A program made the position numbers and the translations under genes. Shown here in pieces: positions 33,263 to 42,079 of a stretch of 43,829 nucleotides of DNA (its first letter is position 1; each line of letters begins with the position of its first letter). Source of the stretch: a virus; the IMG/VR virus record IMGVR_UViG_3300021959_000091, positions 1 through 43,829 of that record; one strand, written 5' to 3'. Below the pieces are notes generated by a model. That model did not search any database and was not told the origin of the DNA. It worked only from the letters and a program-made list of their open reading frames with translations.

Positions 33263-34189
33263 CTAGTTATTTAAAGCTTTTTCTAATCCGATAAAACATG
33301 CAAAGCAATTAATTTCCTTATCAACAACAAACTGACTCTTATATAGATGCTCTGCAATAATAGAGATCATAGCCTTCTTCTTGAATTCATCAATAGGCTC
33401 ATCATATATGTAATCAAGTAGGTTTGCAAGAAGAGTATCGTAGTCACCCTGAAACCTATCCTCATTCTCAATAAGATACTTCCTTACTCCTAACGAGTCT
33501 TTTTTGAGACCTTCGAAGCAGCCTTTAAGAAGCTCGCTGTCACTCCCATTGCTATCAATGCAAAGCTCGCCGTCAACAACTGACTTTTGGATTTCGTTGA
33601 TAGTTTTTCTGAGGTCTGGAAAGAATCTTTTAACCAGGATAACAAATTTCTTTTTCTGTTCATCACTTACTTTTACGTTTTCTAATTTTAATATATTGAA
33701 GCATCGCTTCGCTGCCTGATCTACTACAGGCTTGAGATCCAATGATTGACATCTTGACTGAAGAGCTGGGATAATCTTATGCTTATAGTTAGCAGTAAGA
33801 ATAAACCTACAATACTTAGCATACGTCTCCATAGTATTACGAAGAGCAGCTTGAGCCTGGGCAGTTAAACCATCAGCCTCATCAAGTACTACTACCTTTA
33901 TACCACCATCAAAAGACTTAGTTTGTGCAAAGTTTGTAATATTATGGCGAATAACATCAATACCAGATTCATCAGAAGCGTTAATATAAAGGAAGTTACA
34001 TCCGAGAATATCATTAACAATGATCCTGGCAAGAGTAGTCTTACCAGTACCAGGACTACCAACAAACAACAAGTTAGGAATCTCGTCATCAAATTGCTTT
34101 ACAATACGTAGAGACTTATCATCCAAGATAAGATCATCCAACTTATGCGGACGATACTTCTCTACCCAAATCTTATCAAAATCAACCAT
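33263..34189 (-). CDS. 44: Sliding-clamp loader ATPase, T4 gp44-like
   Basis: 308 residues (T4 gp44 has 319). An AAA+ clamp-loader subunit: N-terminal WVEKYRPHKLDDLI, Walker A GSPGTGKTT at 44-52, Walker B VVLDEADG around 100-107, and the SRC arginine-finger motif at 145-147. It opens the gp45-type clamp and loads it on DNA. In T4 the loaded clamp also activates late promoters, which fits the many late-type promoters here. The partner gp62-type subunit is not in the window. It follows the dUTPase by two bases; no late promoter precedes it, so both are probably one early or middle unit. Confidence 0.95.
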   Translation of the reverse strand: MVDFDKIWVEKYRPHKLDDLILDDKSLRIVKQFDDEIPNLLFVGSPGTGKTTLARIIVNDILGCNFLYINASDESGIDVIRHNITNFAQTKSFDGGIKVVVLDEADGLTAQAQAALRNTMETYAKYCRFILTANYKHKIIPALQSRCQSLDLKPVVDQAAKRCFNILKLENVKVSDEQKKKFVILVKRFFPDLRKTINEIQKSVVDGELCIDSNGSDSELLKGCFEGLKKDSLGVRKYLIENEDRFQGDYDTLLANLLDYIYDEPIDEFKKKAMISIIAEHLYKSQFVVDKEINCFACFIGLEKALNN

Positions 34190-34191
34190 AA

Positions 34192-34614
34192 TTACTTACC
34201 TGATGAGCCAAAGCCCTTTGCGCCACGCTTAGACTTAACAGCCTTACCCTCTTCCACAGTAACAGAGTGATTAGCATACACAACAAACTGTGCAACACGA
34301 TCACCCTTACATACTTGATAGTCGCAATCTGTAAAGTTATAAATCTTAACACCAGCATCACCTCTATAGCCTGAATCAATGATACCAGGATGAGGCATAA
34401 GGCCATGCTTAAAGCCAAGACCAGAACGACCTTCAACCTTAACCCAGAACCCAGGCTCAATAAAGGCAAACTTAAGACCAATATCAACAACAGCTGATTC
34501 GCGTGCTGGGATATATACATCTTCAACAGATGTAACATCCATACCGGTATCACTGCTGTGGTTCTTTTCTGGCATCACAGCATCTCGATGAGTCTTTTCA
34601 AATTGTAGTAACAT
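34192..34614 (-). CDS. dut: dUTPase (trimeric dUTP pyrophosphatase)
   Basis: 140 residues from ATG at 34614. All five family motifs are present in order: DTGMDVT (22-28), GRSGL (62-66), GIIDSGYRGD with the catalytic Asp (77-86), GDRVAQ (104-109) and the C-terminal RGAKGFGSSG (130-139). It hydrolyses dUTP to dUMP and keeps uracil out of phage DNA. A GTG six bases upstream is possible, but the -10 box lies too close to it. T4 uses an unrelated dCTPase/dUTPase (gp56), so this is a different solution. It forms a two-gene unit with the clamp loader. Confidence 0.96.
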   Translation of the reverse strand: MLLQFEKTHRDAVMPEKNHSSDTGMDVTSVEDVYIPARESAVVDIGLKFAFIEPGFWVKVEGRSGLGFKHGLMPHPGIIDSGYRGDAGVKIYNFTDCDYQVCKGDRVAQFVVYANHSVTVEEGKAVKSKRGAKGFGSSGK

Positions 34615-34621
34615 ATACACT

Positions 34622-34649
34622 ATTATGGTATATAACTAAGGATAATCAA
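34622..34649 (-). promoter_or_regulatory. sigma70-like promoter of the dUTPase/clamp-loader unit
   Basis: TTGATT (34644-34649), a 16-base spacer and CATAAT (34622-34627). Seven bases separate the -10 box from ATG at 34614, so the leader should be absent or one base. Confidence 0.5.
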
Positions 34650-34675
34650 CTATAGTTGCAAACTATATCTTGTAG

Positions 34676-34683
34676 ATTAAATA
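34676..34683 (+). promoter_or_regulatory. T4-type late promoter (ATTAAATA) for 34689-35189
   Basis: The core, exactly five bases (TGTGT), then ATG at 34689. This excludes the longer frame beginning at 34656. Confidence 0.65.
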
Positions 34684-34688
34684 TGTGT

Positions 34689-35189
34689 ATGGAAGAGTAT
34701 GATCCAGCTTTTGATCCTAATGGGAATGATGTTAACGATGCAGTTGATGATATCCTTACTCAGTTGAGTACTCAGAATCATTCTATTACGAAAGCAAAGC
34801 AAGCACAAGAGATTCCAGATATTGAAGATCTTGAAGAGTATCTTGTAAAGAAGACTGCAAAGCTTATCGATACAACACTTGATGCTGTAGATAATGTTAA
34901 AGACTATATCTCATCTGCACCAGAGAATAGAGACGTTGCTTCCTTAGCTGAGCTTATGCGATCAGCCAATAGTGCTATTGAGACAATGCAGAAGATACAC
35001 TCTAATAAGGAGAACAACGAAGCACGTAAAGAGATCAAGCAGATGGATATTGACTCTAAGAAAGAGCTCAATGTAATGGATAATACAACTAAGCTTGTTA
35101 TGTCAAGAGAAGAAATTATGAAAGCTCTAACAACAGAAGAGCCGGTTGTTACTGATCAGGATAAGTCTGATGCTGTTGATATAGATTAA
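34689..35189 (+). CDS. 16: Small terminase subunit, T4 gp16-like
   Basis: 166 residues (T4 gp16 has 164), starting MEEYDPAFDPNGNDV. It is helical and acidic. The central part DTTLDAVDNVKDYISSAPEN followed by ASLAELMRSANSAIETMQKI, and the later KEIKQMDIDSKKELN and VMSREEIMKAL, follow the pattern of small terminases in marine T4-like phages as I remember them. It would bind phage DNA and regulate the large terminase during packaging. The large subunit is not in the window. The gene is transcribed opposite to its neighbours and its stop overlaps that of the gp5-position gene by four bases. Confidence 0.6.
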   Translation: MEEYDPAFDPNGNDVNDAVDDILTQLSTQNHSITKAKQAQEIPDIEDLEEYLVKKTAKLIDTTLDAVDNVKDYISSAPENRDVASLAELMRSANSAIETMQKIHSNKENNEARKEIKQMDIDSKKELNVMDNTTKLVMSREEIMKALTTEEPVVTDQDKSDAVDID

Positions 35190-37345
35190 TCGTACTCAGT
35201 AACAGTTTCTTTAAATCTAGATTGAACTTGTTTAGTCTCCACTGTCGTATACGTCGCGATAGTTCCGTCAGGTAGAACTTTTGTATATGTACGTGGTTCG
35301 CTTACTGTTGTAACGTCAGATTCAGTAGCTACATTAGTGACTCTAATTCCGTCAGAGTCACTAATTAACGTTGAAACTTTAGACTCGTCTGATTGACCTA
35401 AACTACCAGCATCAATACTAGATTGTGAGTATGGATCATTTTTAGTTTGGAAATCAATATTATCTAAACTACCATTATCTATACTAGATTGTGAGTAAGG
35501 ATCATTATCAACTCGGAAGCCGATATTATTATTGATACTATCTAAACTTTGTGTATTCTCAAGTTTTGACAGTCTAGCTTTAATGTTTTCAATGTTACCT
35601 TGACAGACTCTAACTTCCATCGTTCCAATATTCTTTTGGAATACCTTTAATACTCTTGACCAGTCTGTATTAGCAATAGGCCTTCTTCTCGCAACTCCTG
35701 TAGAAGCAGCTGTAAGATCACCAAGGTTATATGACTTTAAGAAGTGTTTATATGCACCCATTGTAAAGTCAACATTCAGATTCGTTTGACCATTACTATC
35801 ACACACCTTATAGAACTTCCATGTAGTTTTACCAGCTGGTCTTGCAGCGATGAAATATTCATTAGCTCTCTGTGGCTTTACATATGAAGCTGAACCATGC
35901 CATAGCTTTGGATCATTCATAAATGCTCTAAATAAGCCCTTACTAACAGCTACTCCATCATTAATGATTTGAGTATTAGGTGTATGGTATAATGTCTCCA
36001 TACCTTCATCTGTAAGTATATGTTTGAATCCAGCAGCATATGTACCTGCTTGTGTTGAGGCACCATAGCGTTGCAACTCCCTATCAGTAATACTTTCTTG
36101 GTTAAGAGCACGAGCTATAAAGTCATTATTTGTTCCCTGAACAGATACACCAATGCGGTAGTTAGATCCAATATTAGATGTACCTTGAAGTGTTAAAACA
36201 TCATTAGCTGTTTTATCATAATCCTCATACCATAATGTCTTTGTATCTGTATCAATAAGTGAAGCAAATACTGAATAGTGGTTATGTGTTTTCTTGCTCC
36301 TTGCATCAAGATTAAAGATAGAAGAGATTCTTGCATCGTCATCCATATAACTTTCGCCAACAGAATTAACACCGCTTGGAACTATAATGTTTGGACCAAC
36401 ACTTGTTTGCTTACTTAATCGTAATGAGTTATTTGGTGATCTATCTGCTGTACCAACAGCATCAACATCATAGTCGCGACCGTTAACATGTAATGTTCTT
36501 GTTCCAATAGGACGACTCATGTTATTCTCGTATGGATTATACCTATACTTAAACTCAAACCTGCTAAAGCAACCACCAATGTCCTCTTTAATCTTACTCA
36601 ATACATTACTACTAGCTGCAGAGTAATCATAGTATGATTTTACATCTGGTGTATATCTAAATACTTCACTTGGTGATCTAAATGACTGACCATTATTAAC
36701 TCTATCATTAAAGGTTGCAAGATTCTCTTTACCAGCAAGAACTGCTTGTGTGTTTGTAAATGCTTTATTAGCTACTTGTGCAACTTCAGTAAATCCGTCT
36801 TGGAATATAGCAGGTATTTTATTAAAGATAGTCTGATCTAAACCATCAATCATATTAATAAATGATCCAGATAATGCACCAACACCAAAGGTATTATCAG
36901 ATGTCTTAGTAGAAGCTGCTTGAGCCATTCTACCAATACTATCAGATGTCTCTGTAAATAGGTTACAAGGTGAGTTTAAGCAATCATTTAGAGCTTGGTT
37001 GAAGTCAAACTGAAACTCATCAGACCAGTCAGCTGGATTAGCCCAACGAGAGCGCATATTATCAATAGCACTTCTGAATACTGGGTTATTAGTTATCTTA
37101 TGTAGGTACCACTCAACTGTTGAATTATCTAGTGCATTACTAGCAATAGTAAGGACCTGAACAACTTTATCAGCTGCATCTAAATTACCATTAAGTGCGC
37201 TATTGTAGTCAAGTGCTAGATTAATATCTGTTTGCCAATCTGGATCATCAACAAGGTCACAGAAAGGGGTATTGTACTTTAAGTACTCCCTACTTATAGC
37301 GACACCCTGCAATTTCTCATGCAGATTATTACCGTAAATTACCAT
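35186..37345 (-). CDS. Baseplate hub/structural protein in gp5 position
   Basis: 719 residues. It follows gp48 and gp53, which is where T4 has gp5. No lysozyme domain is visible. The N-terminal 300 residues are helical. Residues about 470-560 (WHGSASYVKPQRANEYFIAA, FYKVCDSNGQTNLNVDFTMG) vaguely recall a double-psi barrel, but key residues cannot be matched. After RLSKLENTQSLDS, a short unit is repeated (NDPYSQSSIDNGSLDN, NDPYSQSSIDAGSLGQ). The beta-rich C-terminus ends VLPDGTIATYTTVETKQV and FKETVTEYD. The ATG overlaps the stop of gp53 by one base (TAATG). Hub or central-spike role inferred from order. Confidence 0.75.
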   Translation of the reverse strand: MVIYGNNLHEKLQGVAISREYLKYNTPFCDLVDDPDWQTDINLALDYNSALNGNLDAADKVVQVLTIASNALDNSTVEWYLHKITNNPVFRSAIDNMRSRWANPADWSDEFQFDFNQALNDCLNSPCNLFTETSDSIGRMAQAASTKTSDNTFGVGALSGSFINMIDGLDQTIFNKIPAIFQDGFTEVAQVANKAFTNTQAVLAGKENLATFNDRVNNGQSFRSPSEVFRYTPDVKSYYDYSAASSNVLSKIKEDIGGCFSRFEFKYRYNPYENNMSRPIGTRTLHVNGRDYDVDAVGTADRSPNNSLRLSKQTSVGPNIIVPSGVNSVGESYMDDDARISSIFNLDARSKKTHNHYSVFASLIDTDTKTLWYEDYDKTANDVLTLQGTSNIGSNYRIGVSVQGTNNDFIARALNQESITDRELQRYGASTQAGTYAAGFKHILTDEGMETLYHTPNTQIINDGVAVSKGLFRAFMNDPKLWHGSASYVKPQRANEYFIAARPAGKTTWKFYKVCDSNGQTNLNVDFTMGAYKHFLKSYNLGDLTAASTGVARRRPIANTDWSRVLKVFQKNIGTMEVRVCQGNIENIKARLSKLENTQSLDSINNNIGFRVDNDPYSQSSIDNGSLDNIDFQTKNDPYSQSSIDAGSLGQSDESKVSTLISDSDGIRVTNVATESDVTTVSEPRTYTKVLPDGTIATYTTVETKQVQSRFKETVTEYD

Positions 37346-37722
37346 TACTGATTAGTTGAAATTTGATTGATAACAGCACCTACAAATCCAGGCTTAATGA
37401 ACTTATATGTTGTACCGGCTTGAGCTTTAAAGATATACTCCGGCTTATTTAACAAAAAGACTACCCACCATAACTGAATTGTACCATAAAGTTCGTAAGA
37501 TAGAGTAGTCCATGGCTTATCTGTATTGATAGTAACCTCATCAATATATTCATCACTTATATCATCAGGAAAGATAACCTTATCAAGAATGTTATAGAAG
37601 TATAGATCTTTACCATCATTGTCAAGGAGACTTACATTAAAGATATTTTCATACAAATTACTGTTAAGGTTATTAAGCTCCTCAACTTGATTTTGTGATG
37701 TGCCATTAATAATTGTACTCAT
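37345..37722 (-). CDS. 53: Baseplate wedge protein, T4 gp53-like
   Basis: 125 residues (T4 gp53 has 196). The diagnostic part is DKPWTTLSYELYGTIQLWWV followed by VFLLNKPEYIF, the LysM-like segment of gp53 homologues, where the aromatic run fits into the wedge. The C-terminus GTTYKFIKPGFV completes the domain. It is coupled to the gp5-position gene by TAATG and lies one base after gp48. Such proteins join neighbouring wedges around the hub. Confidence 0.85.
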   Translation of the reverse strand: MSTIINGTSQNQVEELNNLNSNLYENIFNVSLLDNDGKDLYFYNILDKVIFPDDISDEYIDEVTINTDKPWTTLSYELYGTIQLWWVVFLLNKPEYIFKAQAGTTYKFIKPGFVGAVINQISTNQ

Positions 37723-37723
37723 T

Positions 37724-38893
37724 CTACTTATTTCCTATAGTTACTTTGTTATCTTTAATTGAAGTACTAAATGCTTCACTAAGCATTGTGTTACCATAAT
37801 CACCGATGAGTGATTTAAAATCGAGTGTTACTTGATATGCTTCAGGTATTGGTGTAGTGATTTGCTTACTACCAATCACTCCCTCACCTTTACCATTAGG
37901 AACAAATACTGATGTCTTTCTGGTTGTACCCATAAACTCAACTCTCATACTATCAATGTAAGCATATGGCATTGAGAACTGACCTGGTACAGTTACACTA
38001 TAAATCTTTGGTGGAGGTGTTCTTGAGAACGATGTCTTATATGGCTTATTCTGAAAAGCTAATAGCCATAAGAGCTCATAGTTCTGCTGCACTGGGCTAA
38101 AGTTATTTCTACGAACTGTATTAACGAGTGGGAATGTTATAGACTCAGTACGGCCATCAACACCTTGAAAGTATCTCGGCTTCTCAATGTATACTCCAGG
38201 TTGAGCAAAGTTAACTACTTCACTTATATCGCCTAGTATACTCTGCATCCCATTCACAGCGGTTTTAATAATAGAGCCACCTGCCTCACCGCTCCAACTT
38301 CCAGTTGAAGTTGATGGACTACCGTAGATTGGAAGCCTATATTGAAATCCGGTAGGTTTGGTAAAGTAAATACCTTCAAGTGACTTTAAATTATTCTGTG
38401 ATAGTAGAGCCTTATCAGATGCTGTACCGCCTGCGATGTTTTGAAATGAGTTAATTGCGGCGCCTACCTTACCACCAATCTCTGTTAAGGTCTCTTTACT
38501 ACTTTCTGCCACCCTACCTAAAACGGATTGAATATATTCACTCTCACCGACAGCTTTAATTGCACCAGCCGATGCATTTAGATAGTATAATGCACCTGAG
38601 ATGAGGGAGCTCAATAGTTGCTCACGTTCTGTGAGAAATACACATGGAACTTTGTCTAACGCAGCTGATGTGGCCTTAGGGCCTGCATACCAACTGAAGT
38701 CATTAATAACATCAATAACTTTCTTTGATGGCTTTAACTCTGGCTTATTATCTGTATTATTAAGGGAAATGTTAAACTTTTTAAGATATTCATTACCTTT
38801 AATCTTTTTACCGATATCGGTAGAGGTATCAACTATATCAGTGCTATTACTAAATATTGATCCACCGTTTGTGTCTACTAGTAGTGTGCTCAT
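37724..38893 (-). CDS. 48: Baseplate tail-tube cap protein, T4 gp48-like
   Basis: 389 residues (T4 gp48 has 364). The C-terminal half has the family pattern: PRYFQGVDGRTESITFPLVN, then NYELLWLLAFQNKP and PPKIYSVTVPGQFSMPYAYI, a tube-like beta domain. gp48 sits on the hub and starts tail-tube polymerisation together with gp54. The ATG overlaps the stop of the tape-measure-like gene (TAATG), so the two are coupled. Stop is TAG, one base before the gp53 ATG. Confidence 0.87.
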   Translation of the reverse strand: MSTLLVDTNGGSIFSNSTDIVDTSTDIGKKIKGNEYLKKFNISLNNTDNKPELKPSKKVIDVINDFSWYAGPKATSAALDKVPCVFLTEREQLLSSLISGALYYLNASAGAIKAVGESEYIQSVLGRVAESSKETLTEIGGKVGAAINSFQNIAGGTASDKALLSQNNLKSLEGIYFTKPTGFQYRLPIYGSPSTSTGSWSGEAGGSIIKTAVNGMQSILGDISEVVNFAQPGVYIEKPRYFQGVDGRTESITFPLVNTVRRNNFSPVQQNYELLWLLAFQNKPYKTSFSRTPPPKIYSVTVPGQFSMPYAYIDSMRVEFMGTTRKTSVFVPNGKGEGVIGSKQITTPIPEAYQVTLDFKSLIGDYGNTMLSEAFSTSIKDNKVTIGNK

Positions 38894-40509
38894 TATGCGT
38901 AAAATTCTTCTGTTAATGGATTAGTTTCGAACTGAACTTGTGATGACCCGGTACCTGACTTTGATACCATCATATTAACTGCATCACGTATAGATATCAA
39001 TACATTTAGCTGATTCTTATTAACACTATTAAGCTCACTCATCACTGCGGAGTTTTGATCAAGCATCTTATCAATAGGACCTCCACGCTTAGCAGCTAAT
39101 ATATCGTCTTGATTATCATATGCTGTTACTTTACCGTTTTTAGAAATATAACCATCTTCCACTTTTGGTGGGTTCCAATTGACATCATCATCACTTGGTA
39201 ACTTACCAGTAGCTTTAAATGCTTTCAGTTCATTTGGTGTGAGGTGTAAAATCTCTTGTGCTCTCTGCTCCGCCGGAGACATCGCAGCATCTTTTGCTTG
39301 CTGTCGCGCCTGCTGCTGCGCATTCCAAGCAGATTTTCTTCGGTCAGCTTCTGATAAACGTTCTGCAGGCTTCAAGGCATCTGGAATCATATCCCATACC
39401 AGGTCCTTACCAGCTTTGATTGTATTATCTACCCAATCTTTAATACCATTAAAGAATCCTAAGAATGCTTCACCAATCTCTCCCATTATATCTTTCATCC
39501 AAGCCCAACTATCATTAGCAAGTTCACCAGCTTTTTTACCTACATCACTTTCACTAACCATGGTCCATAATGCATTTAGTGATTTACTCAAAGTATCCCA
39601 ATCGCTTTGACCTAAGAATGCAGGGAAGAAGTTTGCCCAAGCTTTAAATCCACCCTTCCAATCTTTCATGGCAAAGCAACCAATAGCTTCACCTAACTTC
39701 CAAAAACCGCTAAGTAAAGGTACTTTACCTTCTTTAATTTTATCCATCAATATAGTACCATACTCCAAGGCTTTCGCCTTAAGAAAGGCACCGAAGTCCA
39801 TTGGCTCACCTGTGTTTGGATCTGTTGGAGCATTAGCTTCGTATATGAACTTAATCATATCCATACCAATCGATATAGCAGTACCAACTCCAGGGAAGAG
39901 ATTAGCTATACCAGATACAAGCTCCCACAATCCACTAATATACTGACCCTTTTTAAAGTGATCATAAGCAAATCCAAAACTAAGAAGTGATCCGATTAAT
40001 GGTAAAAACTTTAATGTCTTGAGAGGTATAAATTTCGCAAGCTTGGCTGCCATTGTTGGTAGTTTACCAATATCAGTCGCGACTACACTACCGAAGTCAA
40101 GTATAGCCTCAGCAAACTCTCCAAACTTTGTTATTATAGTATCCTTTAAAGTTGCAAGAGCAGCACCGATAACACCTGCACCTAATAAAAGTCCACCCAT
40201 TAGCTTACCCCAGTTAAAACCACCATCTTTACCCTTCTCAGCCTCCTTTTGCATCTGTGCAGTTTGACCTACAGCACCTCTAGTTGTCTTACTAATCCTT
40301 TCAGCCTCCGGTCCTGGATTAATAACATCTTTCATGATGCCAAAGATCTTCTTATAGCGAGATGTTTCCTGTGTTGTTAGGGTAGGGCTTACCTTACCAG
40401 GCTTACTATCTTTACGTACACCCTTATCGCCACGCATTTGACCTGAAGCTCCTTTATCAGCAAGGGCTCCTAATACTTGTGCGAATGGGTTAGTTGAATC
40501 TTCTGCCAC
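38893..40509 (-). CDS. Tape-measure/baseplate hub protein, gp29-like by position
   Basis: 538 residues (T4 gp29 has 590). Three hydrophobic stretches (about residues 102-120, 168-182 and 191-220: GKLMGGLLLGAGVIGAALAT, LPLIGSLLSFGFAYDHF, GIANLFPGVGTAISIGMDMI) are embedded in helical sequence, as in tape-measure proteins that later enter the host membrane. The C-terminal half is Ala/Lys-rich and helical. It lies upstream of gp48 as gp29 does in T4. The start is GTG, fixed by the late promoter five bases away; no ATG fits. Function inferred from order and hydrophobic segments. Confidence 0.78.
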   Translation of the reverse strand: MAEDSTNPFAQVLGALADKGASGQMRGDKGVRKDSKPGKVSPTLTTQETSRYKKIFGIMKDVINPGPEAERISKTTRGAVGQTAQMQKEAEKGKDGGFNWGKLMGGLLLGAGVIGAALATLKDTIITKFGEFAEAILDFGSVVATDIGKLPTMAAKLAKFIPLKTLKFLPLIGSLLSFGFAYDHFKKGQYISGLWELVSGIANLFPGVGTAISIGMDMIKFIYEANAPTDPNTGEPMDFGAFLKAKALEYGTILMDKIKEGKVPLLSGFWKLGEAIGCFAMKDWKGGFKAWANFFPAFLGQSDWDTLSKSLNALWTMVSESDVGKKAGELANDSWAWMKDIMGEIGEAFLGFFNGIKDWVDNTIKAGKDLVWDMIPDALKPAERLSEADRRKSAWNAQQQARQQAKDAAMSPAEQRAQEILHLTPNELKAFKATGKLPSDDDVNWNPPKVEDGYISKNGKVTAYDNQDDILAAKRGGPIDKMLDQNSAVMSELNSVNKNQLNVLISIRDAVNMMVSKSGTGSSQVQFETNPLTEEFYA

Positions 40510-40514
40510 AAATA

Positions 40515-40522
40515 TATTTAAT
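40515..40522 (-). promoter_or_regulatory. T4-type late promoter (ATTAAATA) before a GTG start
   Basis: The core, exactly five bases (TATTT), then GTG at 40509. The TAA stop of the upstream gene (40518-40520) forms the first half of TAAATA. Confidence 0.65.
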
Positions 40523-41258
40523 CGGTAGATAGGAAGCTAGCATCAATTTCTACCATAACTTCTTCATCAAAGGTAAGAGACTTGTCAGTTACCTCCTTAA
40601 TTCCACCAATATAATTAAGAATCTTGTTACTTAACTTAAGAGGTAAGTTATTTACAATCTCTTTTCGCTCATATGAACTAATCTCATCAAATGTAATACC
40701 TACATCGCCGACTTTAATACTATCAATATATTTAGATGTTTCGTAGGCTACAACAAGATCAACACTCTGTTTAACCTTCTCCTGCTGATCTGTAACCTTT
40801 GCAAGCTCAGCCCCCAGCTTTGTATTAACCTCTATATCAATAGAGAGTGTAGGTACTTTAAGTTTAACAGTAATATCATCATATGATACTGTAGATTTAA
40901 GCTTTACATCAGACTTCTTAAAGGTAGGCAGATCATTTAGATCATACTTGACGTCATCAATAGTAATATCTGGACCAACTGACTGTTTACGAAGCTCTAT
41001 AAGAATAGGATTCTTATCAATAATAAGGAAATCAATGTCTGCAATGCTATTGTCTGTGATAAGCTTGTTAAGAATGTTAGCACGTTTGATAACACCATCA
41101 ACACCATCAAATACAGAGCGAAGCAATTCCTTCTGCTGACTAACACTAGCATGCTTAAATGATGCATTCTTTCCTGTAGATGGTACCTTAATAGATAAAG
41201 TGTTAGCATCATTAAGCTCTTGAAGATTAGTAACAAAGCTTTTAACAGTTGAGTTCAT
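40518..41258 (-). CDS. T4_baseplate-like hub or tail assembly protein (gp26/gp51 type)
   Basis: 246 residues. The opening IKVPSTGKNASFKHASVSQQ and KELLRSVFDGVDG resembles the T4 gp26/gp51 baseplate-hub assembly family (LPSGK...F..L...Q...L). The long helical C-terminus (RKEIVNNLPLKLSNKILNYI) is shared in pattern with the next gene (MDNLPASMFKHINKFI), so the two may be distant paralogues. They probably act as hub-assembly chaperones. It lies between the tape-measure-like gene and the second T4_baseplate-like gene. Its late promoter is at the leaderless spacing. Confidence 0.75.
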   Translation of the reverse strand: MNSTVKSFVTNLQELNDANTLSIKVPSTGKNASFKHASVSQQKELLRSVFDGVDGVIKRANILNKLITDNSIADIDFLIIDKNPILIELRKQSVGPDITIDDVKYDLNDLPTFKKSDVKLKSTVSYDDITVKLKVPTLSIDIEVNTKLGAELAKVTDQQEKVKQSVDLVVAYETSKYIDSIKVGDVGITFDEISSYERKEIVNNLPLKLSNKILNYIGGIKEVTDKSLTFDEEVMVEIDASFLSTD

Positions 41259-41263
41259 ACTAT

Positions 41264-41271
41264 TATTTATC
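41264..41271 (-). promoter_or_regulatory. T4-type late promoter (GATAAATA) for 40518-41258
   Basis: The core, exactly five bases (ATAGT), then ATG at 41258. The TAA stop of the upstream gene (41267-41269) is part of the core. Confidence 0.65.
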
Positions 41272-42079
41272 CGTTATTTTGCTTTTGCAACTTATCATTT
41301 TCATCCTTGACTCTCTTACTATGTGCATTCAGAATGATTCTTGACTCAATAGGTGATAGCTCGAAGAAGAGGTTAGAGCCTGGGAGTATTGTATTCTGGA
41401 ACATATAGATCAATGTATAGAATGAATTGAGATCAGTAGAGAAAATGTTAGTAATGAACTGCATGACACCATTACCAATAATATTAATACTAATTTTTTC
41501 TAACCCTATTGATTTATTTTCATCAATGATAGCTAGATCGAGAAGATTGTCTTGAATGGTTTGAATAAACTTATTAATATGCTTAAACATAGAAGCAGGT
41601 AGATTATCCATAATCTGAATTTGCTCATCTTTACTAAGAGTGTTAAACACTAGTATATCATCACCAATGCTAACCTGCTTGATAGTTGCTATAAACAAGT
41701 CATCAATATTCTCATAGTATGTTATACATGGTAGATCTAATGTAACTTCAATACCACCTTCTTTAAACCTTGTCTCAAGGTCAACATAGTTAGCTTCAAG
41801 CTTATCAAGGACAGCTGCTAGCTGTACCTCTACTTGCTTATCTTCAATGTTAAGTGACATACTACCTTCAATGAATAGCATTCGAACATATATTAATAGA
41901 TAGAACCTATCAAAGATGTTCATATCCGGCTCAATAAAGAGCTCATCGAAGAATCTACTTATACCTACTAAATCCTTATTCTGTGCGAACTTAATAATAG
42001 ATAGATACTCTCTATTCGTAAGCTCTTCTATTCTGCACTTCCTACCAGATGGTAAAACTATTTCAACATTAAATTCCAT
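41267..42079 (-). CDS. T4_baseplate-family hub protein (gp26/gp51-like)
   Basis: 270 residues. The start EFNVEIVLPSGRKCRIEELT followed by NREYLSIIKFA is the characteristic beginning of T4_baseplate family proteins. The remainder is mainly helical (FDRFYLLIYVRMLFIEG, IMDNLPASMFKHINKFIQ). It probably helps to build or fold the baseplate hub. The gene overlaps the upstream tube-like gene by 11 bases and has the clearest Shine-Dalgarno sequence in the window (GAGGAG, six bases before ATG). This fits internal translation on a polycistronic mRNA, in contrast to the promoter-proximal genes. Confidence 0.82.
   Translation of the reverse strand: MEFNVEIVLPSGRKCRIEELTNREYLSIIKFAQNKDLVGISRFFDELFIEPDMNIFDRFYLLIYVRMLFIEGSMSLNIEDKQVEVQLAAVLDKLEANYVDLETRFKEGGIEVTLDLPCITYYENIDDLFIATIKQVSIGDDILVFNTLSKDEQIQIMDNLPASMFKHINKFIQTIQDNLLDLAIIDENKSIGLEKISINIIGNGVMQFITNIFSTDLNSFYTLIYMFQNTILPGSNLFFELSPIESRIILNAHSKRVKDENDKLQKQNNG

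Noticed and set aside
32875-33294. Plus-strand open frame of 139 codons opposite the core-like protein
   Set aside because: Low-complexity Ser/Ala/Leu translation; no signals, and fully explained by the Ala/Lys-rich minus-strand gene.
34656-34688. ATG at 34656 as start of the gp16-like gene
   Set aside because: It lies upstream of the late promoter; ATG at 34689 follows the core by exactly five bases.
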